Origin: CAIVPM01 sp964615145
GTDB lineage: Bacteria; Bacteroidota; Bacteroidia; Chitinophagales; Chitinophagaceae
Direction of reading: 5' to 3'
Length of the DNA: 64,000 bases
Assembly (NCBI GenBank): GCA_964615145.1
Contig: CAZTOP010000001.1
Span: forward strand, 76,341 to 140,340
The translations under genes and the position numbers were made by a program. A model generated the notes under the pieces. It was not told the origin of the DNA, did no database searches, and saw only the letters and a list, made by a program, of their open reading frames with translations. Every line of letters starts with the position of its first letter. The first letter of the stretch is position 1. This document shows positions 18,200 through 26,146 of this stretch, piece by piece.

Positions 18200-18207
18200 T
18201 ACATTTG
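18200..18207 (+). promoter_or_regulatory. Putative -7 element for bamD
   Basis: TACATTTG matches TAnnTTTG exactly and ends nine bases before the preferred bamD ATG at 18217. A weaker alternative, TTACTTTG at 18181-18188 with TTTG at 18155-18158, would give a leader of about 20 bases. Confidence 0.5.
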
Positions 18208-18216
18208 CCAACTTTT

Positions 18217-19074
18217 ATGATGCGACTGATTATTTTATTTTTTATTAGTTTGAGTTTATCTTCTTGTTTTTTCAAGAAATCGCATACCCGAATACACACG
18301 GTTAAAAACAAAAGTTTTAATCAGGTGTTTAAGAGCACTGATAACGAGTATCGTTATAAAATGGCAGAACAGTATTATGCTGAAAAAAAGTATAACTATG
18401 CCTTGCAGTTGTTTGAGGATTTATTTGCATACATAAAGGGTACAGATAAGTATGAAGACATGTACTACAAAAGTGCAAACTGTTATTACTTTTTAAAAGA
18501 CTATTTGAATGCCGAAAATTTTTATAAAAGTTTTGTGGAAACATTTCCAACTAGTAAGCGAGCAGAAGAATGTGATTATTTAAGGGCTTTTTGTTATTAC
18601 AAGCAGTCGCCTAAAATTGACTTAGATCAAACTGCTACAACAAAAGCTATGGCATTAATGCAAGCATTTATTAATATGCACCCAACATCTGAAAAGGTGA
18701 AAGATGCAAATCAAATATTGGATAATTGCAGAGCTAAGCTAGAGATGAAAGATTATAAAGCTGCTGAACTATATTACAATCTTGGATACTATAAAGCTGC
18801 GGCTATTGCTTTTGAAAATGTAGTTGAAAACTTCCCAGATTCAAAGCTAGCCGATGAATATAAATATCAAACTATAAAAGCATTCTTAAAATATGCCGAT
18901 CTCAGTTACGAAGAGAAGCAAGAAGAAAGATATAATAGAGTATTGTCGGAGTGTTCAGATTTTATTGAGCGGTTTAATGATAGCAAATACATAGCAGAAG
19001 TTTCAAAAATAAAAGTACAAGTAAATAACATTTTAAAAAATATACAAAATGAGCAAACTAAGAAGACAAATTAA
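18217..19074 (+). CDS. bamD: Outer-membrane assembly lipoprotein BamD
   Basis: Lipoprotein of the BAM complex, which folds beta-barrels into the outer membrane. A signal peptide with lipobox SLSSC places the lipidated cysteine at residue 17. The rest is tetratricopeptide-like helices (AEKKYNYALQLFEDL, NYYFLKDYLNAENFYKSF, LGYYKAAAIAFENVVENFP), typical of the YfiO/BamD fold. The frame also permits a TTG start at 18205, but that codon overlaps the -7 element, so ATG at 18217 is preferred. It overlaps the rpoZ start by 26 bases. Confidence 0.92.
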   Translation: MMRLIILFFISLSLSSCFFKKSHTRIHTVKNKSFNQVFKSTDNEYRYKMAEQYYAEKKYNYALQLFEDLFAYIKGTDKYEDMYYKSANCYYFLKDYLNAENFYKSFVETFPTSKRAEECDYLRAFCYYKQSPKIDLDQTATTKAMALMQAFINMHPTSEKVKDANQILDNCRAKLEMKDYKAAELYYNLGYYKAAAIAFENVVENFPDSKLADEYKYQTIKAFLKYADLSYEEKQEERYNRVLSECSDFIERFNDSKYIAEVSKIKVQVNNILKNIQNEQTKKTN

Positions 19075-19393
19075 TGCCAACACTCCAAGTGTTATTGAAA
19101 CAAAACATTTGTTAGATATTAAGGCAGTTACTGGTAATTTGTATGAATCAATTTCTATAATTTCAAGAAGAGCAAATCAAATAAATGTTACTCTCAAAGA
19201 AGAATTGCATAACAAATTAGAGGAGTTTGCTAGCCACACAGATAGTCTTGAAGAAATTCACGAAAATAAAGAGCAAATTGAAATTTCAAGAGCTTACGAG
19301 AAAATGCCAAATCCAGCAATTATGGCTACTCAAGAGTTTGCTGAAAATAAGATATACTATCGTAAAAATACAGAAAGCGATTTGTTTCGTTAA
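19049..19393 (+). CDS. rpoZ: RNA polymerase omega subunit (Rpb6/RpoZ-like)
   Basis: Small polymerase subunit that assists assembly of beta'. The 114 residues contain the Bacteroidota omega signature GNLYESISIISRRANQI at about 31-47 and an acidic helix with LEEFASHTDSLEE, followed by PNPAIMATQEF. It begins inside the 3' end of bamD in another frame (26 bases shared), so translation is likely coupled. A hairpin lies before coaBC. Confidence 0.93.
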   Translation: MSKLRRQINANTPSVIETKHLLDIKAVTGNLYESISIISRRANQINVTLKEELHNKLEEFASHTDSLEEIHENKEQIEISRAYEKMPNPAIMATQEFAENKIYYRKNTESDLFR

Positions 19394-19419
19394 TGAAAAC
19401 TCTTACAAAAAATATTTAC

Positions 19420-19450
19420 AAAACGGCAGTACATTTACTGTCGTTTTTTA
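19420..19450 (+). terminator. Hairpin between rpoZ and coaBC
   Basis: AAACGGCAGT (19421-19430) pairs with ACTGTCGTTT (19437-19446) with one G-U pair around an ACATTT loop, followed by TTTTA. It would be an internal or partial terminator. The coaBC start follows only 16 bases later. Confidence 0.65.
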
Positions 19451-19465
19451 TTGAAATTAATTTCT

Positions 19466-20671
19466 ATGTTATCAGGAAAAAAAATACTTATTGGAGTTAG
19501 TGGTAGCATTGCTGCATACAAATCAATATTATTAGTTAGATTACTTGTAAAATCTGGAGCTGAAGTAAAAATTGTGATGACTGATGCTGCAAAAAATTTT
19601 GTTTCACCATTAGTACTCTCTACACTTTCTAATAATGAGGTTTTAGTTGACTTATCTTCTGAAAATGCTTGGGCAAATCATGTTGCTTTAGGCAGATGGG
19701 CAGATGTAATACTTATTGCTCCTTTAAGTTGTAATACACTGGCTAAAATGGCAAATGGAATTTGCGATAATTTATTACTCGCAGTTTATTTGTCTGCAAC
19801 TTGTCCTGTTGTAGTAGCTCCTGCAATGGATGAAGATATGTGGCATCATCCTGCTACAAATAGAAATTTAGATTTGATAAAATCTTATGGCAATAGCATT
19901 ATTCCTGTAGAAAATGGAGAACTAGCAAGTGGTTTGTTTGGAGATGGAAGAATGGCAGAACCAGAAACGATTATTAATTATTTAATCACTCATTTTTTTA
20001 GAGAGAAATCACTCTTAAATAAAAAAGTAATTATCACAGCTGGTCCAACTTTTGAAGCCATAGACCCAGTCAGATTTATAGGAAATCATTCTTCTGGTAA
20101 AATGGGTTTTGAAATTGCTGAAGTTTGCTATTTACAAGGAGCAGATGTAACATTAATTACTGGACCAACAAATCAAAAAGTTAATTTTAATAATATTGTA
20201 GTTGTTCCTGTTACTAGTAGTCAAGAAATGTTTGATGCAGTAACAGAAAGAATGAATTTGTTTGATATTGCAATAATGTGTGCTGCTGTTGCAGATTATA
20301 AACCAGTATTTATAGCTGATAATAAAATAAAAAAGAAAGATGACATCTGGGAATTACCACTTGAAAAAACAACAGATATTTTATTGCATTTAGGCACACA
20401 TAAAATGCCACATCAATATATTGCTGGATTTGCCTTGGAAACAGAAAATGAAAAATCTAACGCTATTAATAAATTGAAAAATAAAAAAGCCGATTGCATT
20501 ATTCTAAATTCTTTTAATAGTGAAAACAAAGTTTTTGGTGCAGATAAAAATAGAATAACAATTATTGATTCAAACGAAACGGAGCTTAACTTTGAAAGCA
20601 AATCAAAAAAAGAAGTTGCAAAAGATATCGTGTCATTTATTATTACAAAAATAAACAATGAAAAAAAATAG
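19466..20671 (+). CDS. coaBC: Bifunctional phosphopantothenoylcysteine decarboxylase/synthetase
   Basis: Two steps of coenzyme A synthesis: CoaB joins cysteine to 4'-phosphopantothenate and CoaC decarboxylates the product using FMN. The N-terminal flavoprotein domain has GVSGSIAAYKS and PAMDEDMWHHPATN; the C-terminal CoaB domain begins near residue 185 with ITAGPTFEAIDPVRFIGNHS and SGKMG. Length 401 from the ATG at 19466; an upstream in-frame TTG at 19451 would overlap the preceding hairpin and is disfavoured. It overlaps the next gene by 14 bases. Confidence 0.96.
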   Translation: MLSGKKILIGVSGSIAAYKSILLVRLLVKSGAEVKIVMTDAAKNFVSPLVLSTLSNNEVLVDLSSENAWANHVALGRWADVILIAPLSCNTLAKMANGICDNLLLAVYLSATCPVVVAPAMDEDMWHHPATNRNLDLIKSYGNSIIPVENGELASGLFGDGRMAEPETIINYLITHFFREKSLLNKKVIITAGPTFEAIDPVRFIGNHSSGKMGFEIAEVCYLQGADVTLITGPTNQKVNFNNIVVVPVTSSQEMFDAVTERMNLFDIAIMCAAVADYKPVFIADNKIKKKDDIWELPLEKTTDILLHLGTHKMPHQYIAGFALETENEKSNAINKLKNKKADCIILNSFNSENKVFGADKNRITIIDSNETELNFESKSKKEVAKDIVSFIITKINNEKK

Positions 20672-21578
20672 TTTCTTATTATTTATTGCCCTTTTTGCTA
20701 TTACAACTGTTTATTCACAAGAGTTTCAGGCTAAAGTTACTGTGAATGCAAGTAGGGTAAATACAACGGTTGATAAAAAAATATTTACCACGCTACAAAA
20801 TCAGTTAACCAATTTTATTAATAATAGAAAATGGACAAATGAAACATATAAAACTTCTGAAAAAATTGATATCAATTTTGTATTGAATATTGAAAGTATA
20901 GTAGAAGCCAATGTTTATAAAGCACAGTTATTAGTTCAATCTGCAAGGCCAGTTTTTAGTTCAACATATCAGGCAGCCATCATAAACTATCAAGACGCAG
21001 ATGTGGTTTTTAAATACATCGAATATCAACCAGTAGAATTTAATGAAAATAGAGTTGCAGGTAGCGATGCCTATGCTGCTAACCTTACAGCTATTTTTGC
21101 ATATTATGCTAACATTATTTTAGGTTTAAACTACGATTCTTTTTCGCCAAAAGGCGGAGATAAATATTTACAAAAAGCTCAATACATTGTAAATAATGCA
21201 CCAGAAGGAAATGGTATTAATGGTTGGAAAGCATTTGATGGTTTACGTAATAGGTTTTGGCTATCAGAAAATTTAACCAATTCCAGAAACAATATTTTGC
21301 ATAGTGTTATTTATGGGTATTATAGAAATGGGTTAGATAAAATGATTGTAAATGAAAAAGATGCTGTAGCTGCATTTGTGCAAGCATTGTCGCAGTTAAA
21401 AACATTCAATCAGGAGACTCCAAATAGTATGTTTGTACAGTTTTTTATGCAAAATAAGTTTGCAGAGATTTCAGGTATTGTAAAGCGAGGTACATTAGAA
21501 GATAAAGCTAAGGCTACTGAAATTTTAGCCAATTTAGACCCTACTAATGGTGGAAAATATAGCGAAGAATTAAGATGA
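20658..21578 (+). CDS. porD: DUF4835 family protein (type IX secretion PorD-like)
   Basis: Exported Bacteroidota protein of the DUF4835 family, which I recall being annotated as type IX secretion protein PorD. It has a signal peptide of about 20 residues ending YSQ, then FQAKVTVNASRVNTT, RKWTNETYKTSEKID, ILGLNYDSFSPKGGDKY near residue 155 and an NGWKAFDGLRNRFWL block typical of the family. Length 306 is usual. It overlaps coaBC by 14 bases and the next gene by 4 (ATGA), so the block is one operon. The link to type IX secretion rests on memory of the family, not on anything visible here. Confidence 0.82.
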   Translation: MKKNSFLLFIALFAITTVYSQEFQAKVTVNASRVNTTVDKKIFTTLQNQLTNFINNRKWTNETYKTSEKIDINFVLNIESIVEANVYKAQLLVQSARPVFSSTYQAAIINYQDADVVFKYIEYQPVEFNENRVAGSDAYAANLTAIFAYYANIILGLNYDSFSPKGGDKYLQKAQYIVNNAPEGNGINGWKAFDGLRNRFWLSENLTNSRNNILHSVIYGYYRNGLDKMIVNEKDAVAAFVQALSQLKTFNQETPNSMFVQFFMQNKFAEISGIVKRGTLEDKAKATEILANLDPTNGGKYSEELR

Positions 21579-21925
21579 GAAATTACATAGTTTGCTCATT
21601 ATTTATTTTGTTCCTATTTGCTTGTAAAAGCAAGAAAAAAGTAATTGAAATTCCTAAAATGAAACTTATCATGTGGGATATGGTTACTGCTGATGCTTTA
21701 GTGCAACAACAATTTGCCTTAGATTCTATTATTGATAGCACAAAAAAGAATGTTGGTTATTATAATAAAATATTTGCCTTAAATAATGTTTCAAAAGAGG
21801 AATATTTCGATAGCTACAACTACTATACACAACATCCGAACGAAATGAAAATATTGCTAGACTCTCTTGCTGCTTTTGGAGTTAGAATGAGGGATTCAGC
21901 TACTAATAAAAAGTTCAATAAATAG
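21575..21925 (+). CDS. DUF4296-type small lipoprotein
   Basis: A 116-residue lipoprotein with lipobox LFAC (Cys17). The body has IPKMKLIMWDMVTADALVQQ and a later YNYYTQHPNEMKILLDSLA, the pattern of DUF4296. Function unknown. Its start ATG overlaps the stop of the DUF4835 gene. DUF4296-like genes near coaBC and DUF4835 are common in this phylum, so a shared envelope role is plausible but unproven. Confidence 0.75.
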   Translation: MRNYIVCSLFILFLFACKSKKKVIEIPKMKLIMWDMVTADALVQQQFALDSIIDSTKKNVGYYNKIFALNNVSKEEYFDSYNYYTQHPNEMKILLDSLAAFGVRMRDSATNKKFNK

Positions 21926-21976
21926 AGGATTATCATTAAGACCTATTCTAGCTATTAACTACTAACTACTATAACA

Positions 21977-22669
21977 ATGAATAAAGTTTTTGCAAATGCC
22001 AATGAAGCCATTTTTGATATTAAAGATGGAGATACCTTAATGCTTGGTGGATTTGGCCTAAATGGAATTCCCGAAAATACAATTGCTGCATTGGTGCAAA
22101 AAGGTACCAAACAACTTACGTGTATTAGCAATAATGCAGGTGTTGATGACTTTGGTTTAGGATTGCTTTTGCAAACCAAACAAATTAAAAAAATGATGAG
22201 TAGTTATGTTGGCGAAAATGCAGAGTTTGAAAGGCAACTTTTAAGTGGAGAATTGGAAGTAGATTTAATTCCTCAAGGAACGCTAGCAACTCGCATTCAA
22301 ATGGCAGGAATGGGCATCCCTGCATTTTACACACCTGCAGGTTATGGAACAGAAATAGCCGAAGGAAAAGAAGTAAGAGAATTTAATGGTAAAATGCACT
22401 TAATGGAATATGCATTGCACGCCAATTTTGCCATTGTAAAAGCCTGGAAAGGCGATAAATTCGGTAATTTAATTTTTAAAAAAGCCACAAGAAATTTTTC
22501 TACTTCTATGGCAAAAGCTGGAGATATAACAATTGCAGAAGTTGAACATTTAGTTGAACCAGGAGAGTTAGACCCAGAAATGATAGATGTAGCTGGCGTT
22601 TACGTTCATAGAATTTTTGAAGGAAGAAATTATGAAAAGAGGATTGAAAGAAGAACAACAAAACTTTAA
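21977..22669 (+). CDS. scoA: 3-oxoacid CoA-transferase, subunit A
   Basis: Alpha subunit of succinyl-CoA:3-ketoacid CoA-transferase, which moves CoA from succinyl-CoA to acetoacetate and so lets acetoacetate be used as fuel. The 230 residues contain GGFGLNGIPENTI near residue 26 and PAFYTPAGYGTEIAEGKE near 116, plus HANFAIVKAWKGDKFGNL. Subunit B starts 11 bases after the stop. The sequence just before the start has simple repeats (ACTACTAACTACTA). Confidence 0.95.
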   Translation: MNKVFANANEAIFDIKDGDTLMLGGFGLNGIPENTIAALVQKGTKQLTCISNNAGVDDFGLGLLLQTKQIKKMMSSYVGENAEFERQLLSGELEVDLIPQGTLATRIQMAGMGIPAFYTPAGYGTEIAEGKEVREFNGKMHLMEYALHANFAIVKAWKGDKFGNLIFKKATRNFSTSMAKAGDITIAEVEHLVEPGELDPEMIDVAGVYVHRIFEGRNYEKRIERRTTKL

Positions 22670-22680
22670 AATGTTAACAA

Positions 22681-23331
22681 ATGGCATTAGATAAATATGG
22701 CATAGCTCAACGCATTGCAAAAGAATTAAAAGATGGAATGTATGTAAACCTAGGCATTGGTATTCCTACACTTGTTGCTAATTATATTCCCAAAGACATG
22801 ACTGTTATTTTACAAAGTGAAAATGGAATTCTTGGAATGGGACCATACCCAACAGAGGAAAATATTGATGCAGATTTAATAAATGCAGGCAAAGAAACTG
22901 TAACATTAATTGATGGTGCAGCTTTGTTTGATAGTGCTGAAAGCTTTGGAATGATTAGGGCTGGCAAAATAGATTTAACCGTTTTAGGTGCTATGGAAGT
23001 AAGCGAAAATGGAGATATAGCCAATTGGAAAATTCCTGGCAAAATGGTAAAAGGAATGGGTGGTGCTATGGATTTGGTAGCGAGTGCTAAAAATATTATT
23101 GTAGCAATGATGCACACTAATCCTAAAGGCGAAAGTAAATTATTGCCAAAATGTTCTTTGCCACTTACAGGTGTTGGATGTGTTAAAAAAGTTGTTACAG
23201 AATTAGCCGTGTTGGATGTAACTGCTGAAGGCTTTGTACTAATTGAAACAGCTCCAGGAGTATCAGTAGAAGAAATAAAGTCTAAAACTGCGGGCAAATT
23301 AACAATTGCAGAAAATGTGATAATAAATTAA
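22681..23331 (+). CDS. scoB: 3-oxoacid CoA-transferase, subunit B
   Basis: Beta subunit carrying the catalytic glutamate. The motif QSENGILGMGPYP places the nucleophile Glu at residue 47; NLGIGIPTLVANYIP precedes it and GAMDLVASAKNIIVAM follows. Length 216 is standard. It forms a two-gene operon with subunit A and converges with miaA, 22 bases away, with no strong terminator visible between. Confidence 0.95.
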   Translation: MALDKYGIAQRIAKELKDGMYVNLGIGIPTLVANYIPKDMTVILQSENGILGMGPYPTEENIDADLINAGKETVTLIDGAALFDSAESFGMIRAGKIDLTVLGAMEVSENGDIANWKIPGKMVKGMGGAMDLVASAKNIIVAMMHTNPKGESKLLPKCSLPLTGVGCVKKVVTELAVLDVTAEGFVLIETAPGVSVEEIKSKTAGKLTIAENVIIN

Positions 23332-23353
23332 AACTCCATCTTTATTTACGAAT

Positions 23354-24247
23354 TTAAATAATGTGAAGGTTATTATTTTCTTGAGCATTTAACCATTTGA
23401 TTTCAGCATCCTTTTTAAACCATGTCATTTGTCTTTTGGCATATTGTCTGGTGCTAATTTTTATTTTTTCTATAGCTTGTTGCTTTGAAATATTATTATT
23501 AAAATAATCAAACAATTCTTTGTAGCCCACTGTTTGTAGTGCATTTAAATCTTTATGAGAAATCAATGATTCCACTTCATCCATCAACCCTTCTTCAATC
23601 ATTTTATCTACACGTAAATTAATATTATGGATTAATTGTTCTCTTGGTAATTCTAACCCAATTTTTATAATATTAAATGGTCTTTTTATTTTTTGATGAT
23701 TTTTATAATCATTGATTGATTTTCCTGTAGATTCTATAACTTCTAATGCACGCATTAATCTTTGAGGATTTTGCTGTTCAGCTTTTTGCCAAAAATCCTT
23801 GTCTTTTGTTTGTAACTCATTTTGCAACCAAGCCAAACCTTTTAGGTTATAATTTTTAATGATATTGTCTCTGATTGCAGAAGGAACATTTGGAATTTCA
23901 TCAATGCCATTGCAAAAAGCATTTACATATAACCCTGTGCCACCAACCATTACAGCAATATTGTTAAGCTTGAATATCTCATCTACACATTGTAAAGCAT
24001 ATTTTTCAAACACACCAGCATTTACATCCTGATGAATAGAATGAGATGCAATAAAATAGTGAGGAACTGAATTTAATTCTTCATTTGAAGGGCGAGCAAC
24101 ACCAATACTTAATTCCTTATAACACTGCCTAGAATCAGCAGAAATAATTTGAGTATTATAGTGCTGTGCAAGTTTTATTGCAAAAGATGTTTTACCTACA
24201 GCGGTAGGTCCAACAACAACGATTACGGTATTTTGAGAGTTATGAAT
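23354..24247 (-). CDS. miaA: tRNA dimethylallyltransferase MiaA, non-ATG start
   Basis: Adds an isopentenyl group to A37 of tRNAs that read codons starting with U. P-loop GPTAVGKT lies at residues 13-20 from the start chosen, followed by ISADSRQCYKELSIG and the Bacteroidota-type VGGTGLYVNAF and KRQMTWFKK. There is no ATG, GTG or TTG between the upstream in-frame TAA (24254-24256) and the P-loop. The only candidates are ATA at 24250, ATT at 24247 and ATC a few codons on; ATT is chosen, giving 297 residues, the normal length. A GTG at 24013 would remove the P-loop and is rejected. The region before the start is a 14-bp tandem repeat. A sequencing indel in that repeat is also possible. Confidence 0.85.
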   Translation of the reverse strand: MHNSQNTVIVVVGPTAVGKTSFAIKLAQHYNTQIISADSRQCYKELSIGVARPSNEELNSVPHYFIASHSIHQDVNAGVFEKYALQCVDEIFKLNNIAVMVGGTGLYVNAFCNGIDEIPNVPSAIRDNIIKNYNLKGLAWLQNELQTKDKDFWQKAEQQNPQRLMRALEVIESTGKSINDYKNHQKIKRPFNIIKIGLELPREQLIHNINLRVDKMIEEGLMDEVESLISHKDLNALQTVGYKELFDYFNNNISKQQAIEKIKISTRQYAKRQMTWFKKDAEIKWLNAQENNNLHII

Positions 24248-24264
24248 TATGAGTTATGAATTAT
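24237..24264. repeat. 14-bp tandem repeat at the miaA start
   Basis: Two exact copies of GAGTTATGAATTAT (24237-24250 and 24251-24264). The repeat covers the first codons of miaA and supplies the in-frame stop just upstream, so a change in copy number would alter the 5' end of the gene. Confidence 0.9.
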
Positions 24265-24300
24265 GAATAACAACGAAGAACTGTAAACTACAAACGAGTT

Positions 24301-26085
24301 CTAATCCAATTTCAACACAGCTAAAAAGGCTTCTTGTGGTACTTCTACATTACCAATTTGCCTCATACGTTTTTTACCTTCTTTTTGTTTTTCAAGAAGT
24401 TTACGTTTACGCGAGATATCACCACCATAACATTTTGCAGTTACATCTTTACGCATTGCACTAATGTTTTCACGTGCAATAACTTTAGCACCAATAGCTG
24501 CCTGTATAGCAATTTGAAATTGTTGTTTAGTTAACAATTCTTTCAATTTTTCGCATAACTTTCTACCAAAATCTTGGGCCCTGCTTCTATGAATTAGGGA
24601 ACCTAAAGCATCTACTTTATCTCCATTTAGTAAAATATCCATTCTTACAATATCAGCATCCCTATACCCAATAGGATGATAATCGAAACTAGCATAACCA
24701 CGTGTTTGAGATTTTAATTTATCATAAAAGTCAAATACAATCTCAGTTAAAGGCATTTCAAAAGTTAACTCTACACGTGTAGGTGTAATGTAAGATTGAT
24801 TTAATAGAATTCCTCTTTTGCCCAAACATAAAGTCATAATATTACCTATATAGTCGCTTTGTGTAATAATTTGTGCTTTAATATATGGTTCTTCTATTCT
24901 ATCCAACTTAGTAGCATCAGGCATTTCAGCAGGATTGTTTACAATAATTGTTTCGTTTTTGGTGGTATATGCAATGAAACTTACGTTAGGAACAGTTGTT
25001 ATTACAGTTTGATTAAACTCTCGTTCCAGTCTCTCCTGAATAATTTCCATGTGTAATAATCCTAAAAAACCACATCTAAATCCAAAACCCAATGCTTGCG
25101 ATGTTTCCAATTCAAATGTTAATGAGGCATCGTTTAATTGTAACTTCTCCATACAATCTCTCAACTCTTCAAAAGCATCGGTTTCTACAGGAAAAATACC
25201 AGCAAATACCATGGGTTTTACTTCTTCAAAACCATTAATGCGTTCTGCCATACTTCCACTCGAAGTTAAGGTATCGCCTACTTTAACTTCTTTGGCATTT
25301 TTAATACCTGTAATAATATATCCAACATCGCCACAACCTACATGATTTTTAGCTTCCATCCCAAGTTTAAGCACTCCAATTTCTTGTGCATCATACTCTT
25401 GTCCGGTAGCAATAAACTTAACTTTTTGCCCCTTAGTAATAGTGCCATTCATTATTCTATAATAAATAATAATACCTCTGAAACTATTGAAAACACTATC
25501 AAAAATTAAAGCTTGTAGTGGAGCATTTGGGTCACCTTTTGGTGCAGGAATTCTTTCAATAATAGCTGCTAGTATTTCAAAAATACCAATACCACTTTTG
25601 CCACTTGCATGTAAAATTTCTTCGGGTTTACAACCAATTAAATCTACAATTTGATCAGTTACCTCAGGTATCATTGCCCCATCCATATCTATTTTATTAA
25701 TAACCGGAATTATCTCCAAATTGTTATCAATAGCTAAATATAAATTGCTAATAGTTTGTGCCTGAATACCCTGTGACGCATCTACCAAAAGCAATGCACC
25801 CTCGCATGCAGCTAATGCTCTGCTCACTTCGTAACTAAAATCAACGTGACCAGGAGTATCAATTAAATTTAATATGTATTGTTCACCTTTGTATGGGTAA
25901 TTAATTTGAATGGCGTGGCTTTTAATGGTAATGCCTTTTTCACGTTCCAAATCCATATCATCCAATACTTGAGCCTGCATATCTCTTGCACCAATAGTTT
26001 TAGTATCTTCCAATAGTCTATCAGCTAAAGTACTTTTTCCGTGGTCTATATGAGCTATAATACAAAAATTCCTAATATTCTTCAT
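24301..26085 (-). CDS. lepA: Elongation factor 4 (LepA)
   Basis: Ribosome-binding GTPase that remodels stalled or initiating ribosomes. AHIDHGKST near residues 11-19, LIDTPGHVDFSYEVSRAL and NKIDMDGA mark the GTPase; the C-terminal LepA-specific domain has RIGNV-type MRQIGNVEVPQEAFLAVL at the end. Length 594. The frame extends to a TTG at 26094, but that lies in the -7 element; the ATG at 26085 gives the standard N-terminus KNIRNFCIIAH. Confidence 0.98.
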   Translation of the reverse strand: MKNIRNFCIIAHIDHGKSTLADRLLEDTKTIGARDMQAQVLDDMDLEREKGITIKSHAIQINYPYKGEQYILNLIDTPGHVDFSYEVSRALAACEGALLLVDASQGIQAQTISNLYLAIDNNLEIIPVINKIDMDGAMIPEVTDQIVDLIGCKPEEILHASGKSGIGIFEILAAIIERIPAPKGDPNAPLQALIFDSVFNSFRGIIIYYRIMNGTITKGQKVKFIATGQEYDAQEIGVLKLGMEAKNHVGCGDVGYIITGIKNAKEVKVGDTLTSSGSMAERINGFEEVKPMVFAGIFPVETDAFEELRDCMEKLQLNDASLTFELETSQALGFGFRCGFLGLLHMEIIQERLEREFNQTVITTVPNVSFIAYTTKNETIIVNNPAEMPDATKLDRIEEPYIKAQIITQSDYIGNIMTLCLGKRGILLNQSYITPTRVELTFEMPLTEIVFDFYDKLKSQTRGYASFDYHPIGYRDADIVRMDILLNGDKVDALGSLIHRSRAQDFGRKLCEKLKELLTKQQFQIAIQAAIGAKVIARENISAMRKDVTAKCYGGDISRKRKLLEKQKEGKKRMRQIGNVEVPQEAFLAVLKLD

Positions 26086-26091
26086 AAGGGG

Positions 26092-26099
26092 CAAAGATA
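26092..26099 (-). promoter_or_regulatory. -7 element for lepA
   Basis: TATCTTTG on the minus strand, an exact consensus match, six bases before the lepA ATG. The mRNA should be leaderless or nearly so. Confidence 0.65.
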
Positions 26100-26134
26100 G
26101 GGTTGAGCGTTAATAGAAAGAAAGCGATTTCTAT

Positions 26135-26142
26135 TAGTTTTG
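26135..26142 (+). promoter_or_regulatory. -7 element for the MATE gene
   Basis: TAGTTTTG, an exact TAnnTTTG match, ends four bases before the ATG at 26147. It lies 35 bases from the oppositely oriented lepA element, so the two divergent promoters are packed back to back. Confidence 0.6.
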
Positions 26143-26146
26143 CTTA

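Noticed and set aside
23354..24013. miaA starting at the internal GTG at 24013
   Set aside because: This would delete the P-loop and the ADSRQ region, which continue in the same frame upstream. The larger gene with a non-ATG start is far more likely.
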